Shown here: positions 13,373 to 20,051 of the stretch, piece by piece
Layout of the letters: the number at the start of each line of letters is the position of its first letter
Numbering within the stretch: the stretch's first letter is position 1
NCBI GenBank assembly: GCA_045639255.1
Contig: JAZUCT010000056.1
Span: forward strand, 1 to 30,557
Source: JAZUCT01 sp045639255
GTDB taxonomy: Bacteria; Bacillota; Clostridia; Christensenellales; UBA1242
Direction: 5' to 3'
Length of the DNA stretch: 30,557 nucleotides
The notes under the pieces: model-generated
Database searches by the model: none
What the model was told of the DNA's origin: nothing
The model's input: only the letters and a program-made list of their open reading frames with translations
Translations under genes and position numbers: made by a program

Positions 13373-14686
13373 TTAGAATGGGAATCTTAACCCACCTTTT
13401 TTGCTTTTTAATTGTTTCATCATTTGTTTTGATTGTTCAAAATTTTTTATAAGAGCATTAACATCTTGAATTGATGTGCCACTTCCATTTGCTATTCTTT
13501 GCCTGTGTGAAGCTTTCAATGTTTCAGGATAATTTCGCTCTTTCATTGTCATGGATTGAATTATTGCTTTATAGCGTTTAAACTGACTTTCATCAATGTT
13601 AACACCTGCCAATTTTGATTGCATTCCCGGAATCATTTTTAATAAATCGCCCAAACTTCCAAGTTTTTGAATTTGTTCAATTTGCATTAAAAAATCGTTT
13701 AAAGTGAAAGTGTTTTCCAAAAATTTTTTTGCTTGTTTTTCGGCTTCTTCTTCACTTATAACTTCGCTGGCTTTTTCAATAAGGCTTAAAACATCGCCCA
13801 TATCTAAAAGCCTTGAAGCCATTCTGTCGGGATAGAATATTTCAAGATCAGTTAACTTTTCACCAACACCACAGAACTTAATTGGTTTGTTTGTTACTGC
13901 TTTTATTGAAAGAGCAGCACCACCACGAGTATCGCCATCTAGTTTGGTTAATATAACACCAGTTATATCAAGTGTGTTATTAAAAGATTCTGCAACTGTT
14001 ACAGCATCTTGCCCCGTCATTGCATCAACTGTTAATAAAATTTCATTTGGTTTAACTTTTTCTTTAATATCGCAAAGTTCTTGCATTAATTTTTCATCAA
14101 TATGCAATCGGCCTGCGGTATCGATTATAACAACATCAAGCATATTGCTTTTTGCATATGCAACTGCTTCGGTTGCAGTTTTAACTGGGCTTTGTGTTCC
14201 CTTTTCGAAAACAGGAATTTGAATGCTTGAACCAAGCACTTTAAGTTGGTTTATTGCTGCTGGCCTGTAAATATCGCAACCAACAAGAAGTGGTTTTTTG
14301 CCTTGTTTTTTAAGGTTTAGTGCAATTTTGGCACACATTGTTGTTTTACCTGCACCTTGCAAACCACAAAGCATTATAACACTTGGTGAACTGCTTAATT
14401 CAAGTTTTGAATTTGTTCCACCCATTAATGCAGTTAATTCTTCATTAACAATTTTTATAACTTGTTGGCCTGGTGTTAAACTTTTCATAACTTTTTCGCC
14501 AATTGCTTTTTGGGTTACATCAGCAATGAATTTTTTAACAACAAGATAGTTAACATCGGCTTCGATTAATGCAATTCGAACTTCACGCATTGCTTGTTTA
14601 ATTTCAAGTTCAGTTAAAGCACCACGCTTGGTTAACTTTGAAAATATATGATTAAATTTTTCGGCTAAGCCAGAAAAAACTGCCAT
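13373..14686 (-). CDS. ffh: Signal recognition particle GTPase Ffh
   Basis: 437-residue protein subunit of SRP; binds signal sequences of nascent membrane and secreted proteins, together with the SRP RNA encoded at 3959-4225. N domain 1-95. G domain with GLQGAGKT (108-115), DTAGR (189-193) and TKLDGD (247-252). The methionine-rich M domain holds the RNA-binding SGTSIQDVNALIKNF and a C-terminal MMKQL segment. Slightly short at the C-terminus compared with about 446-450 residues. Its ATG directly abuts the ylxM stop codon, and its ribosome site GGGAGG lies inside the end of ylxM, so the two are translationally linked. Confidence 0.97.
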   Translation of the reverse strand: MAVFSGLAEKFNHIFSKLTKRGALTELEIKQAMREVRIALIEADVNYLVVKKFIADVTQKAIGEKVMKSLTPGQQVIKIVNEELTALMGGTNSKLELSSSPSVIMLCGLQGAGKTTMCAKIALNLKKQGKKPLLVGCDIYRPAAINQLKVLGSSIQIPVFEKGTQSPVKTATEAVAYAKSNMLDVVIIDTAGRLHIDEKLMQELCDIKEKVKPNEILLTVDAMTGQDAVTVAESFNNTLDITGVILTKLDGDTRGGAALSIKAVTNKPIKFCGVGEKLTDLEIFYPDRMASRLLDMGDVLSLIEKASEVISEEEAEKQAKKFLENTFTLNDFLMQIEQIQKLGSLGDLLKMIPGMQSKLAGVNIDESQFKRYKAIIQSMTMKERNYPETLKASHRQRIANGSGTSIQDVNALIKNFEQSKQMMKQLKSKKGGLRFPF

Positions 14687-14983
14687 TTATTCCTCCCAAA
14701 TTTTTAAAAACTTTTTAATTGTTTCTTGGTTATTAATTAATTTGCTGGTTTTATTAAATTTTTCAAGAATTTTAAGTTTTTCTTCGTAATTTTTCAGTAT
14801 GTTTATGGTTCTATCAAGTAAATCCTTAACCGCTTGCCTTGTTATGCCCATTATTTCAGCAATTTCTGCAAGTGAAAGATTATTGAAAACATATTGCCTT
14901 ACAACTTCTTGTTGTTTTTCGTTAAGCAATTTTCCATAAAAATCAAATAATTTTGAAACTTCGTTTATTTCTTGAATTTTCAT
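14687..14983 (-). CDS. ylxM: YlxM/UPF0122 helix-turn-helix protein
   Basis: 98-residue member of UPF0122, encoded with ffh in Firmicutes and linked to the SRP pathway; it has a sigma-region-4-like helix-turn-helix. Visible motif: FYGKLLNEKQQEVVRQYVFN, then LSLAEIAEIMGITRQAVKDL, the recognition helix region. First gene of the operon, behind a consensus promoter. AAGG lies before the ATG. Confidence 0.93.
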   Translation of the reverse strand: MKIQEINEVSKLFDFYGKLLNEKQQEVVRQYVFNNLSLAEIAEIMGITRQAVKDLLDRTINILKNYEEKLKILEKFNKTSKLINNQETIKKFLKIWEE

Positions 14984-14997
14984 TTTAAACCTTACTG

Positions 14998-15018
14998 TGT
15001 AAAGAAAAAAACTTTACA
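14998..15018 (-). promoter_or_regulatory. 5'-terminal hairpin of the ylxM-ffh mRNA
   Basis: TGTAAAG / TTTTTTT loop / CTTTACA, a 7-bp stem. It begins at about the predicted +1, leaving about 14 nt before the ylxM ATG. Stem-loops at the very 5' end are known to protect mRNAs from 5'-end-dependent decay; that role here is inference. Confidence 0.5.
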
Positions 15019-15024
15019 GATGTT

Positions 15025-15053
15025 ATTATATAGCATTCCATAAAGTTTGTCAA
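15025..15053 (-). promoter_or_regulatory. Consensus SigA promoter of the ylxM-ffh operon
   Basis: Minus strand -35 TTGACA (15048-15053), 17-bp spacer, -10 TATAAT (15025-15030): a perfect match to the consensus, as suits a translation/secretion operon. Confidence 0.92.
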
Positions 15054-15060
15054 CACTTTT

Positions 15061-16062
15061 TTAATTATTTAATATTTGAATTGAATATTGCTTGTTATAT
15101 CCAACAACTGCAATTGTTATTGGTTTTGTTTCTGCAATAATATTTATTTCAGGATTGTTTATATCAATTTCCTGCAATGCCTTAGTTGCTTTATTAAGCG
15201 CATCAAGAGTTCCAAACAAACAGGTTGTTTTGTGAATGTTATAATCGAATATAACACCATTATAGTTTCTTAAAATTGGACTTATTATAGCAAAATATTT
15301 GTTAACTTTTGTTAATTTTGTTAAATCATCGAACTCTTCCATAACAAAATATATATTCATTAAGTGCGCTTTTTTTTGAACATATGCACCATTTGAAAGT
15401 TCTGAAATATCCTTTTTTCCAATAAGTTGAACAATTTGTTTAGGAACAAGTTTATTAAAATCTGCACGCATACGGCTTATTTCGTTTTTTAAACTGAATA
15501 TGTTATTTTGTATTTTTAACACATCTTGCGCAATAAGCGAAAAATCTTTTCCTTTCAGTTTTAAACTTTTAATTTCGCCACCAGTTGCAAGAACAGATAA
15601 GTTTTTTTGAACACTTTTAAGGGGTTTAAGAACAATGTTAAAAACAATAAATAAAAAACAAAAATAAATAAATATTGCCAGAATAAACCAGATAAGTCCA
15701 TTTGAAAAAGTTATTGGATTAATTGAACCAACAGAAGAAAATATATCGCCAATTTGACCTTGCACAATTGATGGATTATAGTTTGTTACTGCATTATTTA
15801 ATATTCCACCTATTGCACCTATATTTGTTGCATAAATTGATGAATATAACGCGTTAACACTTGCAGTGAAAAACATGCTTAAAAAAACAATTAAAAGAAT
15901 TGTGAATGGTAAGGAATATACAAAAAGTTTTCCACCTGTTTTAAGTTTTTTAGCAATAAATTTTATTGTTATAAAAAAATAAATAATTAAAAAAACAACA
16001 GAACCAATTAAAAAATATGTTAAGTTTGAACCAAGCAAACTTCTTAATAATAAATTTTTCAT
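15061..16062 (-). CDS. Membrane protein with HAMP-like linker and degenerate class III cyclase domain
   Basis: 333 residues. Membrane segments at about 15-36, 46-72 and 122-146, with an external loop of about 50 residues between the last two. A HAMP-like linker (KPLKSVQKNLSVLATGG) and coiled coil lead to LVPKQIVQLIGKKDI (205-219). That is the connector that precedes class III adenylate cyclase domains (FxPxxFxxLLGKxDI). The following domain keeps the outline: YFVMEEFDDLT for FxDIxxFT, and VIFDYNIHKTTCLFG for xxDKYIGDxxMxxFG. Both metal-binding Asp positions are replaced (Met241 and His277), so catalysis is unlikely. It may be a signalling pseudo-enzyme. AAGGGG lies 7 nt before the ATG. No terminator lies between it and the ylxM promoter. 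Confidence 0.65.
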   Translation of the reverse strand: MKNLLLRSLLGSNLTYFLIGSVVFLIIYFFITIKFIAKKLKTGGKLFVYSLPFTILLIVFLSMFFTASVNALYSSIYATNIGAIGGILNNAVTNYNPSIVQGQIGDIFSSVGSINPITFSNGLIWFILAIFIYFCFLFIVFNIVLKPLKSVQKNLSVLATGGEIKSLKLKGKDFSLIAQDVLKIQNNIFSLKNEISRMRADFNKLVPKQIVQLIGKKDISELSNGAYVQKKAHLMNIYFVMEEFDDLTKLTKVNKYFAIISPILRNYNGVIFDYNIHKTTCLFGTLDALNKATKALQEIDINNPEINIIAETKPITIAVVGYNKQYSIQILNN

Positions 16063-16156
16063 TTTTTACCCCTTAACAATATTTTTTGAATAAATAACAA
16101 AAAAATACAAATATTATTAATAACACATAATTTTAATGCAGTTAGGGGGTGAATTT

Positions 16157-16720
16157 ATGGAAGAAACAAACCTAAAAGATGAAAATAATAAATGCTTATT
16201 GGAACAACTTTATAATATTTCAAAACAGTTATATGCTTTGGTTAACACTGTTCAAGAAAAAACTTGCAATGAAAGTTTTAAATCACAACTTCAAAAAAAT
16301 AAGCAAGATTTTTGCGAATTTAAAGCAGAATGTGAAACCCTTGCAAAAACACTGGGAATATCACTTCAAGAAATGAATTGGTTTAAAAAGTTTAAAAACA
16401 GTGCTTCTCTTAATTTTAATATTTTGTTTGAAGATGGAACAGAAGCATTGGCGAAACATATTATTGTTATTTTTAACAGAAACATAATTGACCTTATAAC
16501 TGCTGTGGATAACTGCCCTAACTCAATTGAAGAAGTTAAAAATGTTGAACTTGAATTAAGAAAATATTTGGAAAAAAATTTAGAAAATTATAAGAAATAT
16601 CTTGTAAAAAATCCTTCTGCTTTTAATAAGAAAACAATCACAAAAAAATCAGAACAGACTGATAAATTAAAGAAAAAAACAACTGGAAAATCAAAAGCAA
16701 AAAAAGTTGAAAAAAAATAG
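16157..16720 (+). CDS. Four-helix-bundle (DUF2383/PA2169-like) protein with lysine-rich tail
   Basis: 187-residue soluble protein of unknown function. Residues 12-150 follow the pattern of a small helical family common in Clostridia: LxELYxxxxxxxxSLxxVxxKxxxExLKxxLxxQ, a loop, xxxxxMNTLxDxSTxHIAxxxIxGxNxGIIDLTxxLxxY. The match includes FNILFEDGTEALAKHIIVIF and NIIDLITAVDN. The last 35 residues are very lysine-rich (KKTITKKSEQTDKLKKKTTG and beyond), suggesting contact with nucleic acid or other acidic partners. The ATG at 16157 is chosen over one at 16136 because GGGGGTG lies just before it. No promoter could be assigned with confidence in the 94-bp divergent gap to 16062. Confidence 0.6.
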   Translation: MEETNLKDENNKCLLEQLYNISKQLYALVNTVQEKTCNESFKSQLQKNKQDFCEFKAECETLAKTLGISLQEMNWFKKFKNSASLNFNILFEDGTEALAKHIIVIFNRNIIDLITAVDNCPNSIEEVKNVELELRKYLEKNLENYKKYLVKNPSAFNKKTITKKSEQTDKLKKKTTGKSKAKKVEKK

Positions 16721-16739
16721 GCAAATTGCCTATTTTTTT
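16715..16739. terminator. Bidirectional terminator between the four-helix protein gene and ylbK
   Basis: AAATAGGC / AAATT / GCCTATTT with T-runs on both strands. The stop codons of both convergent genes lie inside the stem arms (TAG at 16718-16720 on plus, TAG at 16730-16732 on minus). Confidence 0.88.
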
Positions 16740-17533
16740 ATTTTATCTAAATTTTTGTTTAATCTTTTTATCACTTTAACTGCTGCTTTATAGCCTTCTT
16801 CAATAAGATGATTTATATTTTTAAGAGAAGGTGTGAATGGTGAAGTTATGTTTGTGTTTGGCCTTATTACATATTTAAAACCATTAAGATTGTTTTTTTG
16901 ACCTTTTAACTGTGAAAGGTTCATGCTTAACGCAATGATATCCCACCAATATTTAGGTTCAGAATAGAACACATATTCACTTAACACATCGCAGGCAATT
17001 ATTATGTCGGGATTATATTTTTTTAAATTCTTTGCAGGCACATTGTTAACAAGCCCACCATCAACTAAAAGCATTGAATTATGTTCAACTGGCTTAAAAA
17101 TCATTGGAATTGATATACTTGCCCTAATACCTTGCCAAATTGGACCAGATGTGAATTCAAACTCCTCACCCTTTCTTAAATCGGTTGCAATGCAAGAAAA
17201 TTTTATATCTTTTAAATCTTCAAAATTTCTTTCCTGAGTGCATTTTTTTAAATATTTTTCTGTGGTTTTGCCCGGAACAAGATGTGTGCTTGTTAACACA
17301 AATGGATTTAAATCAAAAACTTTAAAAAATCTTAATTTTTCACATTCCCTTAAAATATCGTTATAACTATGGCCACAAGCATAAAATGCGCCAACAATTG
17401 AACCCATTGAAGTTCCGCAAATATAATCGGGTTTTATGCCATATTCTTCAAACGCTTTTATAACACCAATATGTGCAAGACCACAAGTTCCACCACCACC
17501 AAAAGCAACTGCAATTGTTTTGTTTTTATACAT
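16730..17533 (-). CDS. ylbK: Patatin-like phospholipase (YlbK type)
   Basis: 267-residue serine lipid hydrolase of the patatin/NTE-like family. Visible parts: oxyanion loop FGGGGTCGLAHIG (11-23, with Cys where Ala or Ser-Arg is usual), nucleophile elbow GTSMGS with S42, and the catalytic Asp D158 in DGG. No signal peptide or membrane segment. In Bacillus subtilis the patatin-like ylbK sits beside ylbJ, as here, which supports the name. The ATG is preceded by AGGGTGAT. Its promoter appears to lie inside the start of the divergent ylbJ gene. Substrate is unknown. Confidence 0.88.
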   Translation of the reverse strand: MYKNKTIAVAFGGGGTCGLAHIGVIKAFEEYGIKPDYICGTSMGSIVGAFYACGHSYNDILRECEKLRFFKVFDLNPFVLTSTHLVPGKTTEKYLKKCTQERNFEDLKDIKFSCIATDLRKGEEFEFTSGPIWQGIRASISIPMIFKPVEHNSMLLVDGGLVNNVPAKNLKKYNPDIIIACDVLSEYVFYSEPKYWWDIIALSMNLSQLKGQKNNLNGFKYVIRPNTNITSPFTPSLKNINHLIEEGYKAAVKVIKRLNKNLDKIKK

Positions 17534-17559
17534 ATCACCCTAAATCCTTTTCATAAACT
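17530..17559 (+). promoter_or_regulatory. Sigma-E-like promoter of ylbJ
   Basis: -10 CATAAACT (17552-17559) matches 7 of 8 positions of the sigma-E form CATACAnT. ACATATC (17530-17536), 15 bp upstream, is a weaker match to the sigma-E -35. ylbJ belongs to the sigma-E regulon in B. subtilis. No SigA-type element fits. Confidence 0.55.
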
Positions 17560-17565
17560 ATGAAT

Positions 17566-17594
17566 ATGATAACACAAAAATCAAGAATTATCAA
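17566..17594 (-). promoter_or_regulatory. SigA promoter of ylbK, inside the ylbJ 5' end
   Basis: Minus strand -35 TTGATA (17589-17594), 17-bp spacer and extended -10 TGTTATCAT (-10 hexamer 17566-17571). The -10 lies on the first two codons of ylbJ as started at 17566. The leader to the ylbK ATG is about 27 nt. Confidence 0.6.
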
Positions 17595-18573
17595 ATTTAA
17601 TAAAAAAGTTGTTTACATTATTTTAAGTTTAATTGTTATTTTTTTTATTGTTTGTTTTGCATTAAATCCTAAATATTATATGCAAGAAACTTTAACTGGT
17701 TTGGAAGTTTTTATTAAAAATGTGTTTCCTTCACTTTTCCCATTTTTTATTTTTTCAAAAATATTAACTGGGCTTAATTGTGTTGAAGATTTTGCAAGAT
17801 GTTTCCAATCTGCAACAAGAAAATTATATAACACTTCTGGAATTTCAGCATACGCATTTTTGATTGCAATTATTTCAGGATATCCCGTTGGAGCAAAAGT
17901 TGTTAGTGAATTATATGCAAGCCAACAACTTTCACAAGATGAAGTTAACCGTGTTGTTACTTACACTTCAACTTCTGGACCATTATTTATTATTGGAACT
18001 GTTGGTGTGGGAATGTTAAACAGTTTTAAATGTGGTGTTATTATGCTTGTTTGCCATATTATTGCAAGCATGCTTAATGGCGTTTTATATAGAAAATATA
18101 TGTTAAAACAAAAAAATGTTTGCATAAAATATAAATCAAATTTTGTTGTTCCTGATGTTAACAAAGTGATAAGTGATGGTGTTTATAACTCGGTTGTTTC
18201 AATTGCAATTGTTGGTGCTTACATTGTTATTTTTTATATGCTTATTAGTTTGTTAAATAATTTGCATTTGTTTACTCCAATTTGTTTTTTGCTTGAAAAA
18301 ATAGGCGTTAATTTTAACATTTCAAACGCATGCCTAAACGGCGTTGTTGAAATAACAAGAGGTTGCCTTGATGTTTCAAATCTTTCATGCCCGCTTTCAC
18401 TGAAAACCATTTTATGTGGTGCAATTATCAGTTTTGGTGGATTTTCTGTTGCCTTTCAGGGATTTAATTTTCTGAAATCATGTGGAGTTAAATTCAGTTT
18501 TTTTATTAAACAAAAAATAACGCATTGTTTAATAAGCGTTATTCTTTTAATTCCATTAAGTTTTTTAATATAA
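17566..18573 (+). CDS. ylbJ: Sporulation integral membrane protein YlbJ
   Basis: 335-residue polytopic membrane protein required for proper spore cortex formation in B. subtilis and made in the mother cell. At least seven hydrophobic segments are visible, with the conserved IISGYPVGAKVVSELY and TYTSTSGPLFIIGTVG loops of the nucleoside-recognition/gate family. Two ATGs (17560 and 17566) are in frame. Neither has a Shine-Dalgarno, and the second falls 6 nt after the sigma-E-like -10. I choose the second, but the first would add only Met-Asn. Its 3' end overlaps the convergent gene at 18565 by 9 bp without a terminator. Confidence 0.9.
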   Translation: MITQKSRIIKFNKKVVYIILSLIVIFFIVCFALNPKYYMQETLTGLEVFIKNVFPSLFPFFIFSKILTGLNCVEDFARCFQSATRKLYNTSGISAYAFLIAIISGYPVGAKVVSELYASQQLSQDEVNRVVTYTSTSGPLFIIGTVGVGMLNSFKCGVIMLVCHIIASMLNGVLYRKYMLKQKNVCIKYKSNFVVPDVNKVISDGVYNSVVSIAIVGAYIVIFYMLISLLNNLHLFTPICFLLEKIGVNFNISNACLNGVVEITRGCLDVSNLSCPLSLKTILCGAIISFGGFSVAFQGFNFLKSCGVKFSFFIKQKITHCLISVILLIPLSFLI

Positions 18574-19305
18574 TTCAGCAAGGCAATCTTGCAATTCAGC
18601 ATAGAAATATTTGGCGCTTTTAACTTTTTTAATTAAGTAATCAAGCCCAATTGCTATTGAACCAATTAGTGTTAAAGATTGCAATTTTGCTGCTTGTTTT
18701 AAACCTTTAAGCACAATATATAACTCTTGTTTTTGTTCTTCTTTTATTTTTGGTTCATAATTGATGGAATCCAAAATTTGATCAATTATAAGTTCAAGTT
18801 TTTCAAATCCATTAAGTTCTTTTTCATCAATTAATTCAGGTTCAATATTTACATCTGCTGGTGCAATTTCAAATTTATCTTCAAGTGCCGATACAACAGT
18901 GTTTCTGAATGGCACAATAACTTCCAGGCAGAAATTATTAAACGCAACATTTGTGTTGCCATCTTCATTGAAATATGTGTTTATAAAAGAATATAGGTCA
19001 ACTTTTTTAAAATTAGCATCTTGAAGCAAACTGTATACCATTGCAATTGTTTTAACATTATCTTCGGGCATATGAAAAACATAACCACTTATGCCGTTAC
19101 TCATTTTTGCTTTTGCAAATTCTTTATCAAAATTAAATCCATTAAGAGCCCTTGCAAATAAATCACATAAAACTGACTTGCCATCGATAAATTTAAATAA
19201 ATTAGCAATTTTCATATCTGCCAAAATAAACTTACCATCAATAATTTCGTTACATGCTTGAGTGAACTGTTCAATTAAATCAAAATTTTCTTGTTTAACT
19301 TCCAT
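18565..19305 (-). CDS. Unknown protein, predicted soluble and helical
   Basis: 246 residues, not recognised. No signal peptide, membrane segment or enzymatic motif is visible. Residues 1-140 are mixed (ACNEIIDGKFILADMKIANL, GISGYVFHMPEDN). Residues 145-175 are rich in Glu/Asp (NIEPELIDEKELNGFEKLEL). The end is a helical run with LTLIGSIAIGLDYLIKKVKS, which is only mildly hydrophobic. Codon and base use match the neighbours and AAAGGGG precedes the ATG, so it is a genuine gene. The tail overlaps convergent ylbJ by 9 bp. Confidence 0.8.
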   Translation of the reverse strand: MEVKQENFDLIEQFTQACNEIIDGKFILADMKIANLFKFIDGKSVLCDLFARALNGFNFDKEFAKAKMSNGISGYVFHMPEDNVKTIAMVYSLLQDANFKKVDLYSFINTYFNEDGNTNVAFNNFCLEVIVPFRNTVVSALEDKFEIAPADVNIEPELIDEKELNGFEKLELIIDQILDSINYEPKIKEEQKQELYIVLKGLKQAAKLQSLTLIGSIAIGLDYLIKKVKSAKYFYAELQDCLAELY

Positions 19306-19328
19306 AATTAGCCCCTTTTAGATAATTT

Positions 19329-19337
19329 ATTGTAACA
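19329..19337 (-). promoter_or_regulatory. Extended -10 promoter of the gene at 18565-19305
   Basis: Minus strand TGTTACAAT: extended -10 with hexamer TACAAT (19329-19334), about 23 nt before the start codon. No convincing -35. Confidence 0.45.
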
Positions 19338-19379
19338 TATTATTTTAAAAAAATAAAGAGTTATTTTAGAAATTCTTGT

Positions 19380-19408
19380 TTGCCTTTTTATGCTTTATAT
19401 GATATAAT
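19380..19408 (+). promoter_or_regulatory. Promoter of the DUF4364 gene
   Basis: -35 TTGCCT (19380-19385), 17-bp spacer, extended -10 TGATATAAT (hexamer 19403-19408). It gives a leader of about 17 nt containing TTAGGAGAA. Confidence 0.75.
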
Positions 19409-19431
19409 GCATTAAATTAGGAGAATAAATA

Positions 19432-20025
19432 ATGAAATCGGGCTTAAACTTAAAGTCGCTTAATAGTCAAAACAAACAAATTATGCTTTTAAATAAGCTT
19501 ATTTTATTATTTGTTTTTGATAAAATGGAAATTCCATTAACTGAAAATTCTATAATTGATATTTGCACTGGCGAAAAACGCTGGCTTAACTATATGTATT
19601 GCAAAGATGCATTATGGAATCTGGTTAATGCTGGACTTATTTATCAGCCATCAACTGATAAAGATGCTTGCTATGCCATAACCAACGAAGGCAGAACTTG
19701 CATTGAACATTTTTATAACAAAATTCCACAAAGTGTGCGTGATGAAATAAATGAATATGCACGCCTTCACAGAAGTTATTATAAACGAATTCAAGAATAT
19801 ACAGCACACTATTCAAAGGAACGAGATGGTTTTTATTCTGTAACACTTAAAATTAAAGAAAGTGTGGAATCAAGCCCCGTGTTTGAATTAAAAATGAAAG
19901 TTCCATCAAGAACAGTTGCAACAAATTTAAGTTCTAAGTGGTGTGAAATTGCGCCCTTATTTTATGAATATTGTTACGAAAAACTTATTATTGAAAACGA
20001 TAAGGACGAAGATGATAATAAATAA
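19432..20025 (+). CDS. DUF4364 family winged-helix protein
   Basis: 197-residue member of DUF4364, a Clostridia-enriched family with an N-terminal winged helix-turn-helix, so a probable DNA-binding regulator. The pattern fits: NKLILLFVFDKMEIPLTENS, WLNYMYCKDALWNLVNAGLI, YAITNEGRTCIEHFYNKIP. The C-terminal half is an alpha/beta domain (GFYSVTLKIKES, then VFELKMKVPSRTVATNLSSK). Targets unknown. TTAGGAG lies before the ATG, and a bidirectional terminator follows directly. Confidence 0.85.
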   Translation: MKSGLNLKSLNSQNKQIMLLNKLILLFVFDKMEIPLTENSIIDICTGEKRWLNYMYCKDALWNLVNAGLIYQPSTDKDACYAITNEGRTCIEHFYNKIPQSVRDEINEYARLHRSYYKRIQEYTAHYSKERDGFYSVTLKIKESVESSPVFELKMKVPSRTVATNLSSKWCEIAPLFYEYCYEKLIIENDKDEDDNK

Positions 20026-20051
20026 AAAAACAGCCAATTGGCTGTTTTTTT
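20024..20051. terminator. Bidirectional terminator between DUF4364 gene and parC
   Basis: ACAGCC / AATT / GGCTGT (20030-20045), with an A-tract before and a T-tract after, so it works for the convergent genes on both strands. Confidence 0.9.
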
